Part shown: positions 7,633 through 19,700 of the stretch, one piece after another
Layout: each line of letters starts with the position of its first letter
How positions within the stretch are numbered: the stretch's first letter is position 1
Origin: Allomesorhizobium sp043769475
GTDB taxonomy: Bacteria > Pseudomonadota > Alphaproteobacteria > Rhizobiales > Rhizobiaceae
Direction of reading: 5' to 3'
Length of the DNA: 64,000 nucleotides
NCBI RefSeq assembly: GCF_043769475.1
Contig: NZ_CP171729.1
Span: 1,178,001 to 1,242,000, forward strand
Notes under the pieces: generated by a model
Told to the model about the DNA's origin: nothing
What the model saw: only the letters and a program-made list of their open reading frames with translations
The model's database searches: none
Translations under genes and position numbers: made by a program

Positions 7633-8868
7633 ATGGCTGGCGCAGGGGAGAAACCATCGAAGCGGACGCGCATCTGGCGCAACGCACGGCTTGCGACCAT
7701 GTCGCCGTCGCTGCCCGGCCTGGGCGTCGTCGATGACGGCGCGGTCGCTGCCAGCGATGGGCGGATCGTCTTTGCCGGACCGGCAGCCGAACTTCCCTCC
7801 GCACTGACGCGTGACGCCGAGATCCACGACTGCGGCGGCCGCTGGATCACGCCCGGCCTGGTCGATTGCCACACCCATCTCGTCCACGCCGGCAACCGCG
7901 CCAACGAATTCGAAATGCGGCTTGCCGGTGCAACCTACGAAGAAGTGGCCCGCGCCGGCGGCGGCATCGTCTCATCGGTCAAGGCGTTGCGCGCGGCGAG
8001 CGAGGGCGATCTGGTGCGCGAAACGCTGCCCCGCCTCGATGCGCTGATCGCCGAAGGCGTCACGACGGTCGAGATCAAATCCGGCTACGGCCTCGATCTG
8101 GAAAACGAGAAGAAGTCGCTGCGTGCAGCGCGCCGGATGGGCGAGGAGAGGGCAGTGGCAGTCCGCACGACCTTCCTCGGCGCGCATGCCCTGCCGCCGG
8201 AGGCCGGTGGCGACAAGTCGGCCTACATCGATCTCGTCGCGAAAAAGATGCTGCCGGCGATCGCGGCCGAGGGGCTGGCCGATGCGGTCGACGGATTTTG
8301 CGAAGGGATCGCCTTTTCGCCGGAGGAAATGTCCCGCGTGTTCGAAGCCGCCAAGGCGCTCGGCATGCCGGTAAAACTCCATGCCGACCAGCTTTCCAAC
8401 CTGCATGGCGCGGCGCTTGCCGCAAGTTTCGGCGCGCTCTCGGCAGACCATCTTGAATACACCGACGAGGCCGGCGCGGCCGCCATGGCCAAGGCGAGTA
8501 CGGTAGCGGTGATGCTGCCCGGCGCGTTCTATTTCATCCGCGAGACGAAAAAGCCGCCGATCGACCTGTTCCGCCGCCGCGGCGTGAAGATGGCGGTCGC
8601 CACCGACTGCAACCCCGGAACCTCGCCGCTGACCTCTCTGGTTCTGACCATGAACATGGCCGCGACCCTGTTCGGCATGACAGTCGAGGAATGTCTGCTG
8701 GGCGTGACCCGCCACGCGGCGGCTGCGCTCGGCATGTCCGGCGAAACGGGAACACTGGAGCCCGGCAAATCGGCCGACCTGGCAATCTGGGATATCGAAA
8801 GCCCGGCCGAACTTGTCTACCGCATGGGCTTCAACCCGCTTCATGCGCGAATCTGGAGGGGCAGATGA
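7633..8868 (+). CDS. hutI: Imidazolonepropionase HutI
   Basis: A 411-residue amidohydrolase. Metal ligands are in VDCHTHLVHAGNR near residue 77, the EIKSGYGL and HALPPE regions, KLHADQL and the Asp of VATDCNPG. It hydrolyses 4-imidazolone-5-propanoate to N-formimino-L-glutamate. The start at ATG 7633 (MAGAGEKPSKRTR) follows AACGGGAAAG and avoids a longer extension running into the HutC operator. Its stop overlaps the hutH start in an ATGA motif, indicating translational coupling. First gene of the hutIHGUD operon. Confidence 0.95.
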   Translation: MAGAGEKPSKRTRIWRNARLATMSPSLPGLGVVDDGAVAASDGRIVFAGPAAELPSALTRDAEIHDCGGRWITPGLVDCHTHLVHAGNRANEFEMRLAGATYEEVARAGGGIVSSVKALRAASEGDLVRETLPRLDALIAEGVTTVEIKSGYGLDLENEKKSLRAARRMGEERAVAVRTTFLGAHALPPEAGGDKSAYIDLVAKKMLPAIAAEGLADAVDGFCEGIAFSPEEMSRVFEAAKALGMPVKLHADQLSNLHGAALAASFGALSADHLEYTDEAGAAAMAKASTVAVMLPGAFYFIRETKKPPIDLFRRRGVKMAVATDCNPGTSPLTSLVLTMNMAATLFGMTVEECLLGVTRHAAAALGMSGETGTLEPGKSADLAIWDIESPAELVYRMGFNPLHARIWRGR

Positions 8869-10409
8869 CCACACTCGTACTGAAACCGGGTGAGGCCACG
8901 CTCGCCGATTGGCGCGCCATCTATCGCGGCTCGACGCCGAAACTGGACGACGCCTGCCGGCCGCTGATCAGGGCGAGCGCCGATGCGGTCGCGAGGATCG
9001 TCGCCAGGGGCGAGCCGGTCTACGGCATCAACACCGGCTTCGGAAAACTCGCCAGCGTGCGCATCGAGGCGGCCGATCTCGAAACGCTCCAGCGCAACAT
9101 CGTGCTCAGCCATTCGGCTGGCGTCGGCGAGCCGATGCCGGTTTCCATCGTGCGCCTGATGATGGCGCTGAAACTTGCCAGCCTGGCGCAGGGCGCGTCG
9201 GGCGTCCGGCCCGGAACGGTGGAACTGCTCGAGGCGATGCTGGCGAAGGATGTGGTGCCGGTCGTGCCGGCGCAAGGCTCGGTCGGCGCATCGGGCGATC
9301 TCGCCCCGCTGGCCCACATGACCGCGACGATGATCGGCGTCGGCGAATTGTTTACGCCCGATGGACGAGTGTCCGCCACGGAAGGGCTCACCGCCGCCGG
9401 GCTGACGCCGGTCGTGCTCGGCGCGAAGGAAGGTCTGGCGCTGCTCAACGGAACCCAATTTTCGACTGCCTATGCTCTGGCGGCACTGTTCGAGGCCGAG
9501 ATTCTCTATCGCTCGGCGCTGGTCACCGGCGCGCTGTCGACCGATGCGGCCAGGGGTTCGGACGCGCCTTTCGATCCGCGCATCCATCTCCTCAGGAAGC
9601 ACAGGGGCCAGATCGAGACGGCAGGTGCACTGCGCAATCTGATGGCCGGCAGCGCCATCCGCGAATCGCACCGCGTCGGCGACGAGCGTGTGCAGGACCC
9701 GTACTGCCTGCGCTGCCAGCCGCAGGTGATGGGCGCAGCCCTCGACGTGTTGCGCAAGGCGGCCGACACGCTGGAGACCGAGGCAAACGGCGTCACAGAC
9801 AATCCGCTGATCTTCGCCGAAGATGACACCGCTCTTTCGGGCGGCAATTTCCACGCCGAGCCGGTGGCGTTCGCCGCAGACATCATCGCACTGGCCGTCT
9901 GCGAAATCGGTTCGCTGGCCGAACGCCGCATCGCCATGTTGGTCGACCCGGCGCTGTCGGGCATGCCGGCCTTCCTGACGCCGAAGCCGGGGCTGAATTC
10001 GGGCTTCATGATCCCGCAGGTTACGGCGGCGGCGCTGGTCTCGGAAAACAAGCAGAAGGCCTATCCGGCCAGCGTCGATTCGATCCCGACCTCGGCCAAC
10101 CAGGAGGACCACGTCTCGATGGCCGCGCACGGCGCGCGCCGGCTGATCGGCATGGTCGAGAACGCGACGGCTGTGATCGGCATCGAACTCCTGGCCGCGG
10201 CCCAAGGGTGCGATTTCCATGCGCCGCTGCCTTCCAGCGAGCCACTGGAGGCTGTGCGCAAGACCGTCCGGGCCGAGGTGCCGCATCTCGACCACGACCG
10301 GCATTTCCATCCCGACATGGAGGCGGCGATCGAACTGGTCCGCAGCGGCGCGGTGATCGCGGCGGCAAACAGCGTGGATCTGCCGGGCGTTTCGAGGGTG
10401 GCGTCGTGA
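8865..10409 (+). CDS. hutH: Histidine ammonia-lyase HutH
   Basis: A 514-residue enzyme that eliminates ammonia from L-histidine to give urocanate, the pathway entry step. The Ala142-Ser143-Gly144 triad in GSVGASGDLAPL forms the MIO cofactor autocatalytically. Other family motifs are YGINTGFGKLA, LLNGTQFSTA, QDPYCLRCQPQVMG and SANQEDHVSM. It starts at ATG 8865 overlapping the hutI stop, and its TGA overlaps the GTG start of hutG, so translation of the block is coupled. Confidence 0.97.
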   Translation: MTTLVLKPGEATLADWRAIYRGSTPKLDDACRPLIRASADAVARIVARGEPVYGINTGFGKLASVRIEAADLETLQRNIVLSHSAGVGEPMPVSIVRLMMALKLASLAQGASGVRPGTVELLEAMLAKDVVPVVPAQGSVGASGDLAPLAHMTATMIGVGELFTPDGRVSATEGLTAAGLTPVVLGAKEGLALLNGTQFSTAYALAALFEAEILYRSALVTGALSTDAARGSDAPFDPRIHLLRKHRGQIETAGALRNLMAGSAIRESHRVGDERVQDPYCLRCQPQVMGAALDVLRKAADTLETEANGVTDNPLIFAEDDTALSGGNFHAEPVAFAADIIALAVCEIGSLAERRIAMLVDPALSGMPAFLTPKPGLNSGFMIPQVTAAALVSENKQKAYPASVDSIPTSANQEDHVSMAAHGARRLIGMVENATAVIGIELLAAAQGCDFHAPLPSSEPLEAVRKTVRAEVPHLDHDRHFHPDMEAAIELVRSGAVIAAANSVDLPGVSRVAS

Positions 10410-11224
10410 GCGCGACGCCGTGGCTGACGATCCAGCGTGGCGATGCGCCGCTGCTGGTCAGCCTGCCGCACACCGGAACCGGTCTTGCCGATATCGAGCC
10501 GCGCCTCGTGTCGCGCTGGCTCGGGCAGCGCGACTGCGACTGGTGGATCGACAAGCTCTACGATTTTGCCGGAAGCCTCGGCGCGACCGTTGTGCACACC
10601 GCGATCTCCCGCACGGTCATCGATGTCAATCGCGACCCGTCCGGCGCCTCGCTCTATCCGGGGCAGGCGACGACGGAGCTTTGCCCGACCACGACATTCG
10701 ACGGCGATCGGCTCTACCGGGAGGGCGAGGAGCCGAAGCAGGCGGAGATCGACAGCAGACGCAAGGAGTTCTTCGAGCCCTATCATGCAGCGCTTGAAGC
10801 CGAGATCGCGCGGCTGAGGGCGATCCATCCGAAAATCGTCCTCTATGATTGCCATTCGATCCGCTCGGTGTTGCCGCTGCTGTTTGAGGGAACGCTGCCG
10901 GTGTTCAACCTCGGCACCAATGACGGCCGGAGCGCCGCGCCTGCGCTGCAGGAGAAGGTAGCGCGGATTATGGCGGAGACCGGGCAGACCTGGGTGGTCA
11001 ATGGCCGCTTCAAGGGCGGCTGGATCACGCGCCATCACGGCAGGCCGGAACTTGGCGTCCATGCCCTGCAGATGGAGGTTTCCAATCGCGGCTACATGCA
11101 CGAGCCCGAGGGCAAGGGCTCGCCGGACAATTGGCCGACGCCTTACGATCCGGCCTTCGCCGCGCCGATGCGCGAGACTTTGACCAAGATCCTTGAAACC
11201 GCAATCGCCTGGGCGCGCAGTTAA
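10406..11224 (+). CDS. hutG: N-formylglutamate deformylase HutG
   Basis: A 272-residue N-formylglutamate amidohydrolase. Typical motifs are LVSLPHTGTGL, RTVIDVNRDPSG, CPTTTFDG, LYDCHSIRS and QMEVSNRGYM, covering the expected metal ligands. It hydrolyses N-formyl-L-glutamate to L-glutamate and formate, the last step of the HutF branch. The start is GTG at 10406, overlapping the hutH stop in GTGA; no ATG is suitably placed. Confidence 0.94.
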   Translation: MSATPWLTIQRGDAPLLVSLPHTGTGLADIEPRLVSRWLGQRDCDWWIDKLYDFAGSLGATVVHTAISRTVIDVNRDPSGASLYPGQATTELCPTTTFDGDRLYREGEEPKQAEIDSRRKEFFEPYHAALEAEIARLRAIHPKIVLYDCHSIRSVLPLLFEGTLPVFNLGTNDGRSAAPALQEKVARIMAETGQTWVVNGRFKGGWITRHHGRPELGVHALQMEVSNRGYMHEPEGKGSPDNWPTPYDPAFAAPMRETLTKILETAIAWARS

Positions 11225-11253
11225 GCTGCGCCGGCAATTCTGGAGGCTTTCCG

Positions 11254-12929
<1,676 letters not shown>

Positions 12930-12930
<1 letters not shown>

Positions 12931-13508
12931 TGCGCATCATCCGCGCCGCCGATTGCCGCCGCATGCCGTGGAAGAACGGCGGCGGCGAGACCGTCGAGAT
13001 TGCCATCTCGCCCGAAGGCGCGGGCATCGACGATTTCGACTGGCGGTTATCGATGGCCCGCGTAGAGACAGACGGTCCGTTTTCGCTGTTTGCGGGCGTC
13101 GACCGGGCGCTGGCCGTGTTGGAGGGCGAGGGTATTCTCCTGAATGTCGAGGGCCATAATCCCTTCGAACTGACCCGCAGCACGGCCCCTTCGTCATTCC
13201 CGGCCGATGTGCCGACAAGCGCGGCGCTGATCGCCGGCCCGATTACGGATCTGAACATGATGACGCGGCGCGGCAAGGCTGCTCACTCGGTGACCCGCAT
13301 GACTGTAGATACGGCGTACAAGCTGCCGTCGAAAGCGCAAGAGCTGCTGCTGTTTTGCCAATCCGGTACGGTTCGTGTCGGAGCCGACGCGGCCTTGCTG
13401 CTAGAACCCCACGACACGCTGCATGCATGCGACTTTCCCGAAGTCCTGCACCTTCGAGCAGACGGCCCGGCCGACCTCTTCCTGATCGAGATCATGGCCG
13501 CCGCATAG
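12930..13508 (+). CDS. hutD: HutD family cupin-like protein
   Basis: A 192-residue HutD family protein with the hallmark N-terminus MRIIRAADCRRMPWKNGGGE and the core DFDWRLSMARVETDGPFSLFAGVDR. HutD proteins have a bicupin fold, bind formimidoyl- or formylglutamate-like ligands, and are thought to set an upper limit on hut activity. It is the last gene of the operon, starting at the base where hutU stops. The following 250 bp to ndvB hold no convincing gene or T-tailed terminator. Confidence 0.9.
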
Positions 13509-13759
13509 CCGGCCGACTGCCTGCGCCTGGCGTCGCAAAATCGTGTAAATGCCGTGCGAACCACGAAAATGCCGGATTTTCTCGGTCCTGAATAACCGCT
13601 CGCCGCCGCCTGGAATTGGCGCAAGACAGGTGGTGTTTTTTGGTATATCGCGTGCCGCAAGCGCATTCGTCGCCTGCAACCAATGGTCACTCAAAGCTTT
13701 TGGCGCAGTAGCGGCGGTTCCCTTGCGATTCGTTGTGTGTTGAACGGACATAGGCCGTA

Positions 13760-16700
13760 ATGGATATTCAGACCGACAAAGCCCGGAAGCAGAAGGCAGA
13801 CGCCCGCTTCCCGGCCGCGGCCGAACAACCAATACGATCCCACTACCTTCAGGAGGACAGGCTCAGGGCGCTGGGCGAAAGCCTGGCCAGGAACGAAATC
13901 CAGAGCTTTTACGGCTTGGAGCCGTTCGATTTCCAGAAGCGCAACCGCGAGAACGCCAGCAAGATCCTGGAAGTCTACCGCTCAACCAACGCCGCGCAGG
14001 CGAGGGGCGAGCCGATAACGCCCGCGGCGCAATGGCTTCTCGACAACAACTACCTCGTCGAAGAGACGATCTTTCAGATCAAGCGCGATCTGCCGGCGCG
14101 CTTCTATCGAGAATTGCCGACGATAAAGCAGGCCGATGGCAGGGCTGTTCCCCGGGCTCTGGCGCTGGCGTGGATCTACGTCGCGCATTCCGACAGCACC
14201 GTCTCGTCCCAGATGTTCAAGGCCGTCGTCGACGGCTATCAGGGTGTCGAGCCGTTCCGCATCGGCGAATTGTGGGCGCTGCCGTCGCTTTTGCGCTTTG
14301 TCCTGATCGAGAATCTGCGCCGCATCGCGGTGCGGGTGAAGCGGGCGCGCGAGATGCGGCAGATCGCCAACGAGGTGGCGGACCGCGTTCTGGCGTCCAG
14401 CGAGGACGACGAACGAAGGGCGATCCTGGCCGACTACACCGTCCATGCCGGTGATACGACTTTCGCCACCCAGCTTCTCTACCGGCTGCGCGACGGATCG
14501 CAGAATGCAGGTAAGGCGCTGGTCTGGCTGGAGGGCGAGCTCGAGAAATCCGGCACCGACGCCGAAGAAATCATCATGGCCGAGCATCACACGCTGTCCA
14601 GCGGCAACGTGACGACCGGCAACATCATTCGCGGCCTGCGGCTGATCAACGACATCGACTGGTCGGTGTGGTTCGAGACGGTCAGCCGCGTCGACGAGCT
14701 GCTGCGCGATCGCACCAGCTACGCGCTGCTCGATTTTCCTTCACGCGACCAATACCGCACCGCGATCGAAGATCTGGCGCGCCGCGCCAACCTCAGCGAA
14801 TACCACGTCGCCGAGCGCGCGACCGAAATGGCCGGTTGTGCTCCGGCAACGGACAGCGAAGCAGGAACTGCCGACGAAACCGATGTCGGATTTTTCCTGG
14901 TCGGCGAGCGGCGGCCGGAACTGGAAAAGGCGATAGGCTACCGCCGCGGCATCGCCACCCGCGTCAAGCGTGCCTTCCGCAAGACGGACTGGGCGGGCAT
15001 CGTGGTTCCGGTATTCGCGCTGACCGTCCTGCTCCTGGCGTTGACCGGCAGCGCGCTTGCGAGCCTCGGCCTTTCCGCGGTTTCGATCTCGCTGATGCTG
15101 GTCCTGTTCGCGGTGCCCGCGAGCGAAGGTGCGCTCGCCTTTTTCAACACCATCGTGCTTCAGTTCCTGAAGCCGACGCGGCTGATCGGCTATGAATACA
15201 AGGATGGTGTTCCCGTCGAGGCGCGCACGCTCGTCGTGGTGCCGTCGCTGATCGGCTCGCGCGACGACGTCGAGGAAAACATCCGCACGCTCGAGATCCA
15301 TCATCTGGCGAACATGTCGGGTGAACTGCACTTCGCGCTTCTGTCCGACTGGCCCGACAGCGACACGGAGCAGACGCCGGTCGATCTCGAAATTCTCGAA
15401 CATGCGCGCGCCCAGATCGCGCAGCTCAACGCCCGCTACCCGTCGGGCATCGCAGGTCCGCGCTTCTATCTGCTCCACCGCCGGCGCCTCTACAACGACG
15501 CGCAGAAATGCTGGATGGGCTGGGAGCGCAAGCGCGGCAAGCTGCATGAGCTCAACCTGCTTCTGCGCGGCGACAGCGACACCACCTTCCTGCCGCCCGA
15601 TGCGCCGCTGCCGGAAGGCGTCGTCCACGTCATGACGCTCGACGCCGACACCAAGATGACCCGCGATGCGGTGACGCGGCTCGTGGGCAAGCTCTGCCAT
15701 CCGCTCAACCGCCCCGAATTCGACCCGGCGACGCGCCGCATCGCCCGCGGCTATGCGATCCTGCAGCCCCGCGTGACGCCGTCCCTGACGACCGGCGACG
15801 AGGCCTCCTTCTTCCAGCGCGTCTTTTCGGCCAACCGGGGCCTCGACCCGTACGTGTTCGCGGTTTCGGACCTCTATCAGGACGTGTTCGGCGACGGCTC
15901 CTTCACCGGCAAGGGCCTCTACCACATCGACGCCCTGGAAACGGCTCTCAAGGGGCGCATTCCGGAAAACACGGTTCTCAGCCACGACCTCCTGGAAGGG
16001 GCGCTGACGCGCTCCGCGCTGGTCACCGACGTGGAGGTCGTCGAGGATTATCCGACCCGCTATTCGGTCGATGCGTCGCGCCAGCACCGCTGGGCCAGGG
16101 GCGACTGGCAGTTGCTCGGCTATATCCTCGATCCGACGTCCGGCGTGCCGGCGCTGTCGCGCTGGAAGATGGTCGACAATCTGCGCCGCTCGCTGACGCC
16201 GATATTCTGGGTGCTTGCGGCGATCGCCGGCTGGACCCTGCTGCCGTTCACCCAGGCCGCGCAATGGCAGGCCTTGCTGATCCTAACTCTTTTCATGGCG
16301 CCGACCTTCGAGATCATCGATGCGATCCTGCCGAAAAGCCGCGAGGCTACTGCGCGCGGCCATTTCAATGCGCTGTTCCGCGATGTGGCCTTCGGCACGG
16401 CGATGGTGGCGCTCAAGATCGTGCTGATGGCCCATTCCGCGTGGATGATGGCCGACGCAATCGCGCGCACGCTCTACCGGCTGTTCGTCAGCCGCCAAAA
16501 CCTGCTCGAATGGCGCACCGCCTCCCAGGTGCAAAAGACCAACGGAAACCGCCTGGCCTCCTACTACCGGCTGATGTGGGGCGCGATCGTCATCGCCTTT
16601 GTCGGCCTGGCGGTCCCGGTGGCCGCGGATTCGACGGGCGCATTCGTCGCGTTCTTCTTCGCCATTTTCTGGGCCGGATCGCCGGCCTTTGCGTGGCTGA

Positions 16701-19700
16701 TCAGCCGCTCGGCCGAAACCGAGGACCGGCTGCGCATCACGCAGCGCGATGTCGAGCGTCTGCGCGTCTTCGCGCGGCGCACATGGGCCTATTTCGAGAC
16801 CTATGTCACGCCGCATCACAACATGCTGCCGCCCGATAATTTCCAGGAAACGCCGGTTCAGATCGTGGCCCAGCGCACCTCGCCGACGAATGTCGGGGTT
16901 TACCTGCTGTCCGTGGTTTCGGCGCGCGATTTCGGCTGGATCGGCCTTGCGGATGCGATCGGCCGCATCGAGGCCACGATGACGACCATAGAGCGCATGG
17001 AGCGGTTCCGCGGTCACCTCTACAACTGGTACGACACGGCGACGCTGAGGCCGCTTTATCCGCTCTACGTCTCCAGCGTCGACAGCGGCAATCTGGCGGG
17101 ACATCTGCTGGCGGTCGCCGCCGCCTGCGCCGAATGGGCCGAAGCGCCGTCGGTGCATCTGCAGGGCGAGTTCGAAGGACTGCTCGACTGCGTCTCGATC
17201 CTCGAGCAGAGCCTCGACGAGCTGCCGGACGACCGGCGTCAGCTGCGGCCGTTGCGCCAGCGCCTGCGTGACCGCATCGAAGGCATGCGCCGCGCCGTCG
17301 ACACGATCAAGCAGCAGCCCGAGATGGCCTCGATCCGGACGATCAACCTGGCGGTTCTGGCCAGCGAGATCCGCAAGCTCGCAAGCGCCATCCATGCAGA
17401 GGTCGGCTCCGGGCGCAGCGAAGTGCTGCCGGAGTGGGCCTCCAAGCTTCAGGCAACCTGCGAAGCCCATGTCAATGACGCCCACAGCGACGAGGGCGCC
17501 GTCGAGGCGTTGCGGACGAGCCTGCTCGCCTTGCGCGAGCGGACGCGCAAATTCGCCTTCGAGATGGATTTTTCGTTCCTGCTGCGGCGTGAGCGCAAGC
17601 TGCTGTCCATCGGCTATCGGGTCGAGGAGCACCAGCTCGACGAGAGCTGCTACGACCTGCTCGCCTCCGAAGCGCGGCTGACCAGCCTGTTCGCCATCGC
17701 CAAGGGCGACATCCCGACCGAACACTGGTTCCGGCTCGGCCGCCCGATCGTCGAGATCGGCTTCCGCGGCGCGCTGATGTCCTGGTCGGGCTCGATGTTC
17801 GAGTACCTGATGCCGCCGCTGGTGATGAAGGAGCCGCAGGGTGGCATCCTCAACCAGACCAGCAAGCTGGTGATCAAGCGGCAGATCCAGTACGGCCGAT
17901 CCAAGGGCATTCCGTGGGGAATTTCCGAAGCCGCCTACAATGGCCGCGACCGGGAGATGACCTACCAGTACACCAACTTCGGCGTGCCGGGCCTCGGCCT
18001 GAAGCGTGGGCTGGCGCAGAACACGGTGGTCGCGCCCTATGCCACGGTGCTGGCGGCGCAGTTCATGCCTCACGAGGCGGTGGAAAATCTAGAACGCATG
18101 AGGGGGATCGGCGCGCTCGGCCGCTACGGCTTCTAAGATGCGATCGACTTCACGCCGCAACGCGTGCCGGAGGGCAAGACCCATGCAGTCGTGTTCAACT
18201 ACATGGCCCACCATCAGGGCATGTCGATCGTGTCGGTCGCGAACGCCATTTTCGAAGGGCGCATGCGCGACCGGTTCCACAGCGATCCGGTGATTGAGGC
18301 GGCGGAGCTGCTGCTGCAGGAAAAAGCGCCGCGCGACATTCCCGTGGCGATCGTCAGGACCGAGGCGGCCGAGCGGGGCAGGATCGAGGAGACCGAGCCC
18401 AGCGCCGACACCAGGCTGGTGCTGCAGCCGGAATCCGCGCTGCGGTCGACCAACCTCATGTCCAACGGGCGCTATTCGGTGATGGTGACTGCCACCGGCT
18501 CGGGCTACAGCCGCTGGAACGATCTGGCGGTCACAAGGTGGCAGCCCGATCCGACCGAGGATCGGCTTGGAACCTACCTTTTCCTTCGCGACACCCAAAC
18601 CGGGGATTGGTGGTCGGCGACGACCGAGCCCAAGCGGGCGCCGGGCGAGCACGCGCAGACCCTCTTCAGCGACGACAAGGCGAGTTTCGTCAAGACCGTC
18701 GGCACGTTGCGCTCCGAGGTCGAGGTCATCGTCGTTTCCGAAGGCCATGGCGAAGGCCGCCGCCTGACGCTCTGGAACGACGGGGAAACCGACCGCTTCA
18801 TCGAGGTGACTTCGTTTGCCGAACTCGCGTTGGCCCTGGAAGCGTCCGATCGCGCCCATCCCGCATTCTCGAAGATGTTCGTGGAAACGGAGATCTGGCC
18901 GGGCAACAGCACGATCTTCGCGCAGCGCCGCAAGCGGGAATCCGGAGAGCCGGACATCGCGGCCGCGCATTTCGTCACCGATATATCGAGTTCGACCCGA
19001 GATACCGAGGCCGAGACGGACCGCCGCGCCTTCATCGGGCGCGGCAGGACCATCGCTGACCCCGCCGCGTTCGACCCGGGCGCGAAGCTCGGCGGCAATT
19101 CCGGCTTCGTGCTCGATCCGGTCATGGCGCTGCGCCGCCGCGTCCGCGTGCCGGCCAACCAGAAGGTGCAACTGACCTTCTGGACGGTTGTGGGCGCCGA
19201 CCGCGAGGAGGTGGAGGAGACCTTCAACCGGCTCGACCACGCCGAAAGCTTTTCGCGCCAGGCAATGCTGTCGTGGACACGTTCACAGGTGCAGACGCGC
19301 CATGTCGGCATGTCCTTGGCCGACGCCGCCAACGGCCAGAAGCTGGCGCGTTATCTGCTCTATCCGGATCCCTTCATGCGCATTCCGGGCGAGATGATCG
19401 GCTCCGGAATGGGCCGGCAGTCGGCCCTTTGGCCGATGGCGATTTCGGGCGATTTCCCGATCTTCGCCGTCAGGATCGGCAATGTCGCCGACCTCGAGAT
19501 CGTCGCGCAGGCGCTGCGGTTCCAGGAATATCTGCGGGCTCGCGGCCTGTTTGCCGATCTCGTGGTCGTCAACGAGCAGGTGTCGTCCTACGTGCAGGAC
19601 CTGCAGCAGGCCATTGAAAGGCTTTGCGAAAACAGCCGGCTGCGCGGCAAGGAACTCGGCCCGCGGCAGCACATTTTCGCGGTTCGCCGGGATTTGATGG

